From Corynebacterium testudinoris (lineage in GTDB: Bacteria > Actinomycetota > Actinomycetes > Mycobacteriales > Mycobacteriaceae), in the NCBI RefSeq assembly GCF_001021045.1, contig NZ_CP011545.1:744001-808000 (forward strand): DNA of 64,000 nt, written 5' to 3'. The stretch's first letter is position 1. Every line of letters starts with the position of its first letter. The translations under genes and the position numbers were made by a program. The notes under the pieces are model-generated. The model made no database searches, was not told the DNA's origin, and worked only from the letters and a program-made list of their open reading frames with translations. Of the stretch, positions 1-9,578 are shown piece by piece.

Positions 1-315
1 GCGGTTAACGTTGTATTCGATAGCCTTGTTGAGCTGGTCCTGGATGTTGACGACCGGCTTGAACTCGGCGATTGCCAGGATCTGCGGGGATGCGTTGAGG
101 GCGCCGGCGAGGTCGCCTGCGTTGGCAGCGAGCTCAATGTCGTTGCCGGCGGGTGCGTCCTGGTTGTGCAGGGAGGCAGCGGCGGCGCCGCCGATACCTG
201 CAGTGGATACCGCACCGGTGGCTACTGCCACGAGTGCGATGCGACCTTTGGTCGTCTGCGAGGTGGAGATCTTGCGGTGCCTACCTCGAGCTGACCGCTG
301 AGTCGTCTGTCGCAT
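1..315 (-). CDS. Secreted protein, N-terminal part (probable M23 peptidase), runs off window
   Basis: The gene starts at ATG 315 on the minus strand and leaves the window at base 1, so only the first 105 residues are visible. They begin with a basic stretch (RGRHRK), then a hydrophobic segment at about residues 25-45 (IALVAVATGAVSTAGIGGA) that resembles a signal peptide, then an Ala-rich exported region. A purine-rich RBS (GGAAGAGGG) lies just upstream. In C. glutamicum a secreted M23/M37 metallopeptidase lies beside the purN-purH locus, which is my basis for the product. The catalytic part is outside the window, so the family is inferred from context and the leader, not from active-site residues. 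Confidence 0.6.
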   Translation of the reverse strand, partial: MRQTTQRSARGRHRKISTSQTTKGRIALVAVATGAVSTAGIGGAAAASLHNQDAPAGNDIELAANAGDLAGALNASPQILAIAEFKPVVNIQDQLNKAIEYNVNR

Positions 316-530
316 GAAGCCCTCTTCCATTTCGCCACGTCCCATTTGGGTTATGGGATTGTGACAATCTTGTTATCTACGAACGGTAACGATAGCGTCT
401 CGATTGCCTCAAGGCAACTGGATTAAGAAAAAACCTTAAGTATTCGTAAAAGTTCCCAGGAGTGTTACATTCCCCGCGGGCATCGGACGCGCCATCCGTT
501 TTCCGATTGGCCATCGTGGCACAGTGGACG

Positions 531-1946
531 ATGATGAGCAAAAAGACCAGTCCCCAGTCGCGTCCGGGCCGGCGCCTGCGCAACCTTCGTGTGGGCAGCA
601 AGACGACGTCTCGCCCGAGCCGCACCCCGGATGCTGCCCCGCAGGCACCCACGACGACTGTGGGGCGCGTGCGTCGTTATGTTCCTGTCGTCGCTATCCC
701 GTTGGCCATCCTCGTGTTGGGGCTCATTGTGGTGGGCCTGTCCGGCCTCATGATTACGGGCCTGTCCCTCACTGCGTTCTCGGCGACCATCGCGCAGCTG
801 TGGCTGCTGCTCAATCTGGTGCCGGTCAACGCCGGGGGAATCACCATTGGCGTGCTGCCGCTTCTGCCCACCATCGGCCTCATCGCCTTCATGGCCCGCC
901 GCATCCATCGGGCGGTCCGCGATCGGGTGAGCATCGCCGACCTTATTGTCTTGGTTACGGCGGCCTTGCTTATCCCGGTCGTGCTCACCCTCATTGCCGC
1001 CGGGATGATGTGGGATGCCGGCCGTGTCTTCGACGTCGGGCCGCCGCCCCTCGGCCATGCCATCGGCCGCACCGTGCTCGTGCATGGCCTCGCGGTAGTC
1101 ATCGGGATGGGCGGTCGGCTGTGGCGGGCGTTGCTCGGCCGCTACGGCGCGCCGGAATGGCTTGTCGACGCCGCCGTGGTCGCCGTCCGCATCTTCACCT
1201 GGCTGGCGATCGCCTCGTTGGTGCTGTTCCTCATCCTCCTGGTTACGGGGTGGTCGCGCCAGGTTGAGGTCGCGCAGGTCTACCAGGGTGCCGGCGGCTT
1301 CATTGGCATGGTGATTGTCAGCCTGCTCTATCTGCCGAATGCACTCATCTGGTCAATTGCCGTCCTGCTGGGTTCGGAGTTTCACTTCGGCGCAGCCTCC
1401 GTCTCGCTCTACGCCATTGATCTGGTCCAGCTCCCTCCGCTGTCCCTGCTTGCCCTCATCCCGGGGAGCGTCCATGACTGGGCCATCGGGTTGTTGTTCA
1501 TCGTGGCGGCGGTGTGCGCGTATGTGCACGGGCGGGTGCGCCCTGGGTTTCGTCAGGCATTGGCCTCAGGCGCCATTGCCGCGGGGCTCACCCTCGTCGC
1601 CTGCTATCTCACGTCGGGGCAAGTGGGCTACTTCGGTCACGTCGGCCCGATGTTGTGGATGACCGTCGGGTTGGCTTTCGTGTGGATCGCGGGCATTGGG
1701 CTCGTGGCAGCGGCCGTCGGGATGATTGCGGATCGTCGGGCGCCAGCCGTGGTGGTCGCCGAGCCGGAACCAGAACCCGAACCAGAACCGGAGCCGAGCC
1801 CAGAACCCGAAGAGGAGGAAGAAATCCTCGAGGGAGAGGTCGTCTCAGAAGAAACAGAAGACTCAGAAGACACTGTAATAACAGAGGACACTCCGGTCAC
1901 CGAAGATGGGGGAGAAGACGACGAGAAAGAGCCGCCCACGGGCTAG
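531..1946 (+). CDS. PerM-like integral membrane protein (DUF6350)
   Basis: Polytopic membrane protein of about 471 residues. A basic cytoplasmic N-terminus (KKTSPQSRPGRRLRNLR) is followed by about ten hydrophobic segments and a very acidic tail with an EPEPEP-type repeat (bases about 1760-1810) and a run of Glu and Asp. This layout and the position before purN match the actinobacterial DUF6350 family, which includes the cell division protein PerM. I chose ATG 531 (ATG 534 is equally possible) because the longer upstream reading runs into promoter-like AT-rich DNA. It ends 10 bp before the purN start, so it is likely cotranscribed with purN-purH. The acidic tail is low complexity and gives no functional clue. 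Confidence 0.7.
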   Translation: MMSKKTSPQSRPGRRLRNLRVGSKTTSRPSRTPDAAPQAPTTTVGRVRRYVPVVAIPLAILVLGLIVVGLSGLMITGLSLTAFSATIAQLWLLLNLVPVNAGGITIGVLPLLPTIGLIAFMARRIHRAVRDRVSIADLIVLVTAALLIPVVLTLIAAGMMWDAGRVFDVGPPPLGHAIGRTVLVHGLAVVIGMGGRLWRALLGRYGAPEWLVDAAVVAVRIFTWLAIASLVLFLILLVTGWSRQVEVAQVYQGAGGFIGMVIVSLLYLPNALIWSIAVLLGSEFHFGAASVSLYAIDLVQLPPLSLLALIPGSVHDWAIGLLFIVAAVCAYVHGRVRPGFRQALASGAIAAGLTLVACYLTSGQVGYFGHVGPMLWMTVGLAFVWIAGIGLVAAAVGMIADRRAPAVVVAEPEPEPEPEPEPSPEPEEEEEILEGEVVSEETEDSEDTVITEDTPVTEDGGEDDEKEPPTG

Positions 1947-1956
1947 TATCAAACGC

Positions 1957-2554
1957 GTGACTTTTCCTCCCGCGAATACCCGGCTCAACGTTGTCGTCCT
2001 GGTATCCGGAAGCGGCACCCTGTTGCAGTCGCTTCTGGATAACCAGGATGATTCTTTTCGGGTCTCTCGCGTCATCGCTGACGTTGAGTGCCCGGCATTG
2101 GAACGTGCGGTAGGGGCGGGCGTCGATACGCATGTTGTTGAGCTCGACGGCGACCGTGCAGCCTGGAACGTCACACTCGCCGACGCGATAGCGGAGGCCA
2201 ACCCGGACCTCATCGTCTCGGCCGGATTCATGAAAATCCTCGGCGCGGGCGTGCTCGATCGCTTCGGTGGTCGCATCATCAATACCCATCCGGCCCTGCT
2301 TCCCTCATTCCCGGGAGCGCACGCCGTCCGCGACGCCCTCGCCCATGGGGTGAAAGTCACCGGCTCGACCGTCCATTTCATCGATGCCGGAGTGGACACG
2401 GGCCCAATCATCGCGCAGCAAGCGGTGAGCATCGAACCGGGGGATGATGAAGGCTCCCTCCACGAGCGAATCAAGCAGATCGAACGCCAACTCATCGTTT
2501 CGGTGCTGAGGGCGGCGACCATAGACCAGACCACCAGGAAGGTTAAGTTCATCC

Positions 2555-2565
<11 letters not shown>
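1957..2565 (+). CDS. purN: Phosphoribosylglycinamide formyltransferase PurN
   Basis: Transfers a formyl group from 10-formyl-THF to GAR, the third step of purine synthesis. The 202-residue product has the N-terminal phosphate-binding loop (VLVSGSGT), the catalytic Asn/His segment ([15 protein letters not shown]) and the later Asp-containing loop ([10 protein letters not shown]). The GTG start at 1957 puts the first beta strand ([11 protein letters not shown]) at the usual distance from the N-terminus; an in-frame upstream ATG would overlap perM and add a basic stretch not typical of the family. Its 3' end overlaps purH by 11 bp, so the two are translationally coupled. Confidence 0.95.
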
Positions 2566-4126
<1,561 letters not shown>

Positions 4127-4138
4127 TCAGCACTGCAC

Positions 4139-4158
4139 GCGCTCCCGCGGGGGAGCGC
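4139..4158. terminator. GC-rich hairpin after purH
   Basis: Perfect 8-bp stem GCGCTCCC / GGGAGCGC with a GCGG loop, 13 bp after the purH stop. No T-run follows, so it is a transcript-end or stability hairpin rather than a textbook intrinsic terminator. Its right arm is also the left edge of the 108-bp direct repeat; the distal repeat copy at 9459 has only that right arm. Confidence 0.5.
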
Positions 4159-4257
4159 GTACAAGAATTCTCTAGAATGCAAATCCAGCTGGGCCGCGAC
4201 CTGGGAAAACGGGCAACGCTCGCGCGCATTCTAGAGAATCTATGTACCCCGCCGGTG
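4150..4257 (+). repeat. 108-bp direct repeat, copy 1 (left edge of mms cassette)
   Basis: Copy 1 aligns without gaps to 9459-9566 with six mismatches, all in the central part. Inside it lies an 89-bp unit (4159-4247) whose ends are imperfect inverted repeats about 22 bp long, built around TTCTCTAGAA and TTCTAGAGAA and ending in GTAC. The two copies are in the same orientation and bracket mmsA, mmsB, the LysR gene and the MFS gene. They could be an attachment-site duplication, a MITE-like element, or a duplication made when the cassette arrived. No recombinase gene is present between them. Confidence 0.85.
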
Positions 4258-4272
4258 AACATCACGGCGGGG
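4247..4272 (+). terminator. Hairpin at the right edge of repeat copy 1
   Basis: CCCCGCC pairs with GGCGGGG, extended by GTG/CAC around an AACAT loop. It lies between purH and the convergent mmsA stop and could end transcription from either side, though there is no T-run. Repeat copy 2 keeps only the left arm, so the hairpin is specific to the purH-proximal copy. Confidence 0.45.
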
Positions 4273-4287
4273 TCCAGTTCCTAGCCC

Positions 4288-5775
4288 CTAGTTTGTAGGG
4301 AATCCCAGCTCGATCTGAGACTCGCTAGGCAGCGGCCAGCGAGTAGTGACCACCTTCCTGCGGGTGTAGAAGTTGAATGACTCCGGCCCATACATGTGGG
4401 TGTCACCGAAGAGTGAGTCCTTCCACCCTCCAAAGGAGAAGGCTCCGATTGGTACCGGGATAGGGACGTTGATACCGACCATGCCCACCTCGATCTCGAG
4501 TTGGAACTGCCGAGCCGAGCGGCCATCACGGGTAAACAAGGCAACTCCGTTGGCAAAGCGACTTGCATTGATGAGTGAGACGGCGGCGTCGAATGAGTCG
4601 ACGCGAACCACTGATAGCACTGGTCCAAAAATCTCCTCGTCATAGACTTGCATGCCCGGGCGAACGTTATCGACCAAGCTCGGACCGATGAAGAACCCAT
4701 CCATCCCCTCGGCGGCGGGCCTTCCATCGACCACAATGGTGGCTCCCTCATCCGCAGCACTACCAAGGATCCGGTGTGCTCGGTCCCGCGCCTCAGCTGT
4801 GATGAGCGGGCCGACGTCAGTCCCCTCACGTGCCCCATCACCGAGAGTAAGTCCGGTCATGCGGTCTTGGATCTTCTCCAGCAGCGGATCTGCGACATCA
4901 CCGACTGCAACGAGAACTGATACAGCCATACACCGTTGACCGGCCGCCCCGAATGCGGCGGAGATAGCTGCATCGGCGGCACCGTCTAGATCCGCATCCG
5001 GCATGACGACCATGTGGTTTTTCGCTCCACCCAATGCCTGGACGCGCTTCCCATGTGCGGCCGCCGTAGTGTAAACGTGCTTTGCGATGGGAGTTGATCC
5101 CACGAAGGAAACAGCTTTGATGTCGGGATGCTCAAGGATCCCGGTGACCACTTCTTTATCCCCATGGACGATATTGAGGATTCCTGCGGGTAGCCCGGCT
5201 TTGTGGAATGCTTCGGCAAGCCACACTGCCGACGAGGGAACTTTCTCCGAAGGCTTGAGGATGACTGCATTGCCGGCCGCAATCGCCGTGGAGACCATCC
5301 AGAGTGGCACCATTGCCGGAAAATTGAATGGCGTGATGCAGGCGACGACGCCGAGTGGCTGTTTGAGCTGAGTGACGTCGATGCCGCCGGAGGCCTGCTC
5401 CAGGTGTTCCCCCTTGAGGTGGTTGAGGGCTCCAGCGCAAAACTCGACGTTTTCCAGGCCGCGAGCAATTTCTCCTGCGGCATCTGGGAGCGTTTTTCCA
5501 TTCTCCTCACTGATGATGCGCGCAAGTTCCTCTTGGTCACGTCGGATGATGGACGCTAGTTCGAAGAAGACACGGCTGCGCTTGGCAATGCCGGTCTCGC
5601 GCCACTGCTTCTGAGCCTCGGCGGCTATCGATACCGCGTCGTTGAGGAAGTCGAGGTCGGCCATCGGAACTTGCCGAATAGCCTGGCCAGTGGCCGGATT
5701 GAATACCTTGAGCGAACGTGTCGCAGTGTCAATGTGCTTCTCGCCGACGACGTGGGAGACGGTTGCTGTTGTCAT
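4288..5775 (-). CDS. mmsA: Methylmalonate-semialdehyde dehydrogenase (CoA-acylating)
   Basis: Aldehyde dehydrogenase superfamily, 495 residues, most like the MmsA/IolA branch that converts methylmalonate semialdehyde plus CoA and NAD to propionyl-CoA and CO2. Visible are the NAD-site motif ITPFNFPAMVPLW (about 147-159), KPSEKVPSS, FVGSTPIA, and the catalytic cysteine in GAAGQRCMA (Cys282). The usual general-base Glu position reads ALGGAKNH, typical of CoA-acylating members. I chose ATG 5775; the longer reading from 5850 adds 25 unusual residues. It lies 40 bp downstream of mmsB, forming an mmsBA operon. IolA is an alternative name, but the mmsB neighbour favours the valine/3-hydroxyisobutyrate route. 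Codon use is less GC3-biased than in purH. Confidence 0.9.
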   Translation of the reverse strand: MTTATVSHVVGEKHIDTATRSLKVFNPATGQAIRQVPMADLDFLNDAVSIAAEAQKQWRETGIAKRSRVFFELASIIRRDQEELARIISEENGKTLPDAAGEIARGLENVEFCAGALNHLKGEHLEQASGGIDVTQLKQPLGVVACITPFNFPAMVPLWMVSTAIAAGNAVILKPSEKVPSSAVWLAEAFHKAGLPAGILNIVHGDKEVVTGILEHPDIKAVSFVGSTPIAKHVYTTAAAHGKRVQALGGAKNHMVVMPDADLDGAADAAISAAFGAAGQRCMAVSVLVAVGDVADPLLEKIQDRMTGLTLGDGAREGTDVGPLITAEARDRAHRILGSAADEGATIVVDGRPAAEGMDGFFIGPSLVDNVRPGMQVYDEEIFGPVLSVVRVDSFDAAVSLINASRFANGVALFTRDGRSARQFQLEIEVGMVGINVPIPVPIGAFSFGGWKDSLFGDTHMYGPESFNFYTRRKVVTTRWPLPSESQIELGFPTN

Positions 5776-5815
5776 AGTGGGAATGTGCCTTTCGAAGGAG
5801 GATGAGGTGGGACCG

Positions 5816-6733
5816 TCAGAGCTCGGGATTCCAACCCCGCAAGGACTCATCCGGATTCACGAATTTGGTAACTAGGGTGCAGTCCCGATCCGCGTAGCCT
5901 TCTTCAATGAGTCGGTCGAACTGTTCAGCAATGAGAGTCGCGGCTGGCAGGTTGATGCCAGCATCTCGCCCAGCATCGAGTGCCAATCCCACGTCCTTGC
6001 GTGCGAGGTCCACAGCGAAAGAGGCATTGAAATTGTTGTTGGCTGCTGCGCTGTCAATGATGCCGGGAACGGGATACCACGTTTGTTGAGACCAGGATCG
6101 GCCAGATGACGCGCTGGCAATCTCCCAAAAGACCTGTGGGTCGAGCCCAAGTTGCTCAGCTAGCTGAGATCCTTCAGAGTTGGCCAGCATGGTGATGAAC
6201 AGCATCATGTTGTTGGCAATTTTGGCAGCGAGGCCCATGGTTGGGCCACCGGCTTCGAAGATTTTTCCCGCCATGGGCTCGATGAAGGATGCTGCCTTTT
6301 TAATGTCGCCTGGTGCTCCGCCCAACATGAAAGCCAACGTCCCTGCTGCAGCGCCGCTGGTTCCGCCACTGACAGGAGCATCGACAAAGGAAAACCCCTG
6401 ATCGATAGAGGCATCGTGAATCTTCTGTGAGGTCGCTATGTCGATAGTCGAGCTATCGATGAGGATCGCGTTGTGGGAAGCGCTCTCCCAGATTCCGCCG
6501 GGGGCTCCGAATACTCCCAGGACGTGTTCACCCTTGGGCAGCATGGTGAAAATGGCGTCTGCGCCCTCGCACGCCGCTGCGATGCTTTCGACGACGGTGA
6601 CGCCTGCTGCCGCAGCACGAGTCGCGGCATCAGGGTTGAGATCAAAGCCGCGGACAACATGTCCTGCCTTAACAAGGTTTGTGGACATCGGCCCGCCCAT
6701 GTTGCCGAGGCCAATCCATCCGATGGTAGCCAT
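5816..6733 (-). CDS. mmsB: 3-hydroxyisobutyrate dehydrogenase
   Basis: NAD(P)-dependent beta-hydroxyacid dehydrogenase of 305 residues, expected to oxidise 3-hydroxyisobutyrate to methylmalonate semialdehyde, the substrate of the adjacent mmsA. The dinucleotide motif is GLGNMG (8-13), the substrate-binding motif DAPVSGGT (118-125), and the catalytic lysine is K171 in AAKIANNMML. A strong GGAGAGGA RBS precedes ATG 6733. It is divergent from the LysR gene, with a 137-bp intergenic region carrying a perfect 10-bp inverted repeat. Related enzymes act on tartronate semialdehyde, but pairing with mmsA supports this assignment. Confidence 0.88.
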   Translation of the reverse strand: MATIGWIGLGNMGGPMSTNLVKAGHVVRGFDLNPDAATRAAAAGVTVVESIAAACEGADAIFTMLPKGEHVLGVFGAPGGIWESASHNAILIDSSTIDIATSQKIHDASIDQGFSFVDAPVSGGTSGAAAGTLAFMLGGAPGDIKKAASFIEPMAGKIFEAGGPTMGLAAKIANNMMLFITMLANSEGSQLAEQLGLDPQVFWEIASASSGRSWSQQTWYPVPGIIDSAAANNNFNASFAVDLARKDVGLALDAGRDAGINLPAATLIAEQFDRLIEEGYADRDCTLVTKFVNPDESLRGWNPEL

Positions 6734-6800
6734 TTTGATTTCCTCTCCTTAAGTCACTTCCAGAGTGAATGTGATCTGCACCTCATACTATGGGGCTGTC

Positions 6801-6864
6801 AATTGTGCATCAATGGGTTAAGCGGGGCGATTCTTGCACCACTGGTCTGCAATAATGCACAATT
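6801..6864. promoter_or_regulatory. Inverted-repeat operator between mmsB and lysR gene
   Basis: AATTGTGCAT (6801-6810) and its exact reverse complement ATGCACAATT (6855-6864) are separated by 44 bp, a layout expected for a LysR-type regulator binding recognition and activation sites. The right arm sits immediately upstream of the regulator start codon, consistent with autorepression. Similar half-sites (TGCGCACAATT at 9305-9315 and ATTGCGCAT at 9372-9380) occur upstream of the MFS gene. Confidence 0.6.
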
Positions 6865-6870
6865 CTGGGC

Positions 6871-7809
6871 ATGGTGTCGCGAATAGAGACAGGCCACTTG
6901 GAGGCGCTTCTCACTTTTCTGACGGTGGCGAGGCTGGGACGCTTCACAGCTGCGGCAGAAACGTTGGGTGTCAACCACTCAACCGTTTCGAGGCGGCTGG
7001 CTGACCTGGAGAAGTCTCTCGGGGAAAAGCTCTTAACGCGTGGCCACAATGGCTGGGAGCTTACGGAGTTTGGTGCGCGGGCGATGGTGGCAGCCGAGAC
7101 TGCGGAAAAATCACTCCAGGAGCTCCACTCCCTCAATAGTGACAAGGACTCAACGCAGCTAACCGGTGTCGTCAGGGTTGCCGCTCCAGACGCGTTCACT
7201 ACCAACGTGGCCGTACCGGCTTTCGCGAAGTTGCAGCGGGCAGAGCCAGGTCTGGGCATTGAAATTATGACTGCCACCCAGCAGGTTCGACAACGACGTT
7301 CGGGAGTAGATATCGAGGTCGTGATCGGGCATCCGAAAGTGAATAAGGCACTGACCCGGCGATTGATGTCCTACAACCTCTGCTTATACGCCACAAATGA
7401 GTACCTCAACTGGATGGGGACACCCACGACGTTGGAGGATCTGGCGACCCATCGATTGAATTACTACATTGAGTCTGCGCTGCAGGTCGACGATTTGGAC
7501 CTCGGCGCGAGACGTATTCCGGCCTTTAAGGACGGCATCAGCTCGACCAGCGTGTTTGCTCACATGGCATCCACACTGTCAGGAGCTGGTTTCGGACTGC
7601 TGCCTGACTACCTTGGCAATGATCCTCGGTTGGTCAGACTTCTTCCCTCGCAGTTCATCCACAAAGTGACGTATTGGGCAGTTGTCCGTGAAGAGAACAA
7701 TCGAAACCCAGCAGTTCGAGCCTGCTTGAAAATGCTCGAGCTGGAGGCGGCAGAGCTGGAAAAGGCCACCATGGAACAGCACAAAGCCCGGGGAACTGAC
7801 GTGATCTGA
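6871..7809 (+). CDS. LysR-family transcriptional regulator of the mms cassette
   Basis: 312 residues. The N-terminal winged helix-turn-helix (about 8-68) reads LLTFLTVARLGRFTAAAETLGVNHSTVSRRLADLE, followed by a linker helix and an effector domain (about 95-290). Divergent from mmsBA and convergent with the MFS gene, so it most likely controls both in response to 3-hydroxyisobutyrate or a related acid. No Shine-Dalgarno is evident at ATG 6871 because the inverted-repeat arm occupies that space; a leaderless transcript is possible. The effector is inferred from neighbours only. Confidence 0.85.
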   Translation: MVSRIETGHLEALLTFLTVARLGRFTAAAETLGVNHSTVSRRLADLEKSLGEKLLTRGHNGWELTEFGARAMVAAETAEKSLQELHSLNSDKDSTQLTGVVRVAAPDAFTTNVAVPAFAKLQRAEPGLGIEIMTATQQVRQRRSGVDIEVVIGHPKVNKALTRRLMSYNLCLYATNEYLNWMGTPTTLEDLATHRLNYYIESALQVDDLDLGARRIPAFKDGISSTSVFAHMASTLSGAGFGLLPDYLGNDPRLVRLLPSQFIHKVTYWAVVREENNRNPAVRACLKMLELEAAELEKATMEQHKARGTDVI

Positions 7810-7835
7810 TCCCCGAGCTGAAGCTGGCGACGTTT

Positions 7836-9206
7836 CTAGACGTTGAGCAGGTGGCGTTGATGGTCGTCGGCGTCGATGTCGGCGAGGGCGACCCCCTTGG
7901 TTTCACGGAGAACCAACGAAGCGGCCAGGGTGATAGAAGCCGCCAGGGAAATGTAGATCGCGATGGGAATCCAGGATCCATAGTGGCTCAACAAGGTCGT
8001 CGCGATGATGGGTGCCACGGATCCTGCGACGATTGATGTGACCTGGTAGCCGAATGACACTCCGGCGTATCGCATGCGGGTAGGAAACATTTCCGCCATG
8101 ACAGCAGGCTGGCCGGCGTACATCACTGAGTGGGCTAGCAAGCCCAAGGTGATTGCGAGGAGAACCACAAGGGGCTCGGCGGTGTTGAGGAGCGGAAATG
8201 CGGTGAATGCCCACGCCATTGCGAGGAGGGAGCCCACTATCGACACTGGTCTCCGGCCGAAAGTGTCAGTCAGCCGTCCGACGATCGGAATCATGAAGAA
8301 CTGCAGGAGATGCGCGACCAAGATGAGTCCGAGGATGCTACTGGTGTCCATCCCGACCCACACTGAAAGATAAGTGATGGAGAAGGTGACAACCATGTAG
8401 TAGAGGACGTTTTCCCCGAAACGGATGCCCATCGCTGTAAGAACGCCCCTGGGGTACTTCTTCAGCACCTCAAATACTCCGTACCGAGTCTCGTCATTTG
8501 CTTCGATGCGGGCTTTGGTCTCCTGGAAAATGGGAGCATCCTGGATCTTGGTGCGGATGTAGTAGCCAATGGCGACGATGACAATGGAGAGCCAGAAGCC
8601 GACTCGCCATCCCCAGCTGAGGAACTGCTCATCGGTCAAAGTCGCAGAAAGTACGAGGAGAACTACGGTAGCCAGGAGATTGCCGAGCGGAAGTGCAGCC
8701 TGGGGCCAGCTAGCCCAGAATCCTCTTTCGTTCTTAGGTGCATGCTCGGCGACAAGCAGCACTGCGCCACCCCATTCACCGCCGACTGCGATGCCTTGAA
8801 TGAAGCGGAGTCCGACGAGGAGGGCCGGGGCCCAGTATCCGATTTGGCCGTAGGTGGGAAGACAGCCCATAAGGAATGTCGAGGCGCCGACGAGGATAAT
8901 TGCCACCTGGAGGAGGTGCTTTCGTCCAAAGCGATCGCCGAAATGGGCAAAGATGATGCCGCCCAGGGGGCGCGCTACGAAGCCGACTGCGTACGTGGCG
9001 AAGGCTGCGATAATTCCGTCGTAAGGGTTGTCTGAATGGGGAAAGAAGATCTTGTTGAAGACCAGCGTGGCCGCGGTGGCGTAGAGGAAGAACTCATACC
9101 ATTCGACGATTGTTCCAGCCATCGAGGCGCCGACGACTTGGCGGAGTCCTTTGCGGTCCACGGTGTCGGTGGAAGTGGGCGGTGGAGCGGCAGATAGAGA
9201 TGACAT
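7836..9206 (-). CDS. MFS transporter, metabolite:H+ symporter (MHS) family
   Basis: 456 residues with 12 predicted membrane segments. It has the MHS hallmark GTIVEWYEFFLYA (about 31-43), the loop 2-3 motif GDRFGRK, and the second-half motif GRLTDTFGRRP. Relatives carry dicarboxylates, shikimate, alpha-ketoglutarate or small hydroxy acids by proton symport. Within this cassette the simplest substrate is 3-hydroxyisobutyrate or another branched short-chain acid; that is inference. ATG 9206 has an AGAAAGG RBS. The upstream region contains half-sites resembling the mmsB/lysR operator, so the carrier may belong to the same regulon. Confidence 0.85.
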   Translation of the reverse strand: MSSLSAAPPPTSTDTVDRKGLRQVVGASMAGTIVEWYEFFLYATAATLVFNKIFFPHSDNPYDGIIAAFATYAVGFVARPLGGIIFAHFGDRFGRKHLLQVAIILVGASTFLMGCLPTYGQIGYWAPALLVGLRFIQGIAVGGEWGGAVLLVAEHAPKNERGFWASWPQAALPLGNLLATVVLLVLSATLTDEQFLSWGWRVGFWLSIVIVAIGYYIRTKIQDAPIFQETKARIEANDETRYGVFEVLKKYPRGVLTAMGIRFGENVLYYMVVTFSITYLSVWVGMDTSSILGLILVAHLLQFFMIPIVGRLTDTFGRRPVSIVGSLLAMAWAFTAFPLLNTAEPLVVLLAITLGLLAHSVMYAGQPAVMAEMFPTRMRYAGVSFGYQVTSIVAGSVAPIIATTLLSHYGSWIPIAIYISLAASITLAASLVLRETKGVALADIDADDHQRHLLNV

Positions 9207-9458
9207 GATGCACCTTTCTGGAGATTTCCTTCACGGAGCCGTATGTGATGTGCATCATCTTCTGCTCTAACAGAGAGTTAAGTAATAGTTTGAGCCGCCC
9301 AACTTGCGCACAATTGCTGTGCGGTTTTGCGGAAAACGTCGCCAGGCTGGGGCAATACGAAAAGGTAAATTATTGCGCATTCGGCTGCCGGAGGAGACGG
9401 GCATGGGAAGCCAATGCTTGCCCGTCGCAACAACTGGGCAAGCTGATGTCATCTGTCA
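9207..9458. promoter_or_regulatory. Promoter region of the MFS gene with LysR-like half-sites
   Basis: No gene is visible in this AT-richer stretch. It holds TGATGTGCATCA (9246-9257), TGCGCACAATT (9305-9315) and ATTGCGCAT (9372-9380), all variants of the arm in front of mmsB. The most likely role is LysR-dependent control of the MFS gene. The stretch after 9458 is repeat copy 2. Confidence 0.5.
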
Positions 9459-9566
9459 GGGGAGCGCGTACAAGAATTCTCTAGAATGCAAATCCAGCCG
9501 GGCCGCGACCTGGGGAAACGTCAAGCGCTCGCGCGCATTCTAGAGAATCTATGTACCCCGCCGGTG
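9459..9566 (+). repeat. 108-bp direct repeat, copy 2 (right edge of mms cassette)
   Basis: Gapless match to 4150-4257 with six mismatches. It lies between the MFS promoter region and the 3' end of amtR. Unlike copy 1, it carries only half of each flanking hairpin (the right arm GGGGAGCGC and the left arm CCCCGCC), so copy 1 looks like the ancestral sequence in its native hairpin context and copy 2 the duplicated one. Confidence 0.85.
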
Positions 9567-9578
9567 TGCCTCCGACGT

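Noticed and set aside
1759..1830. Short tandem repeats in the PerM-like gene as a DNA repeat array
   Set aside because: They encode an acidic EP-rich protein tail in frame; no independent repeat or CRISPR structure is present.
4150..4257. Direct repeat considered as a tRNA or tmRNA att site
   Set aside because: No cloverleaf, anticodon or CCA-type end can be folded; the only structure is the inverted arms.
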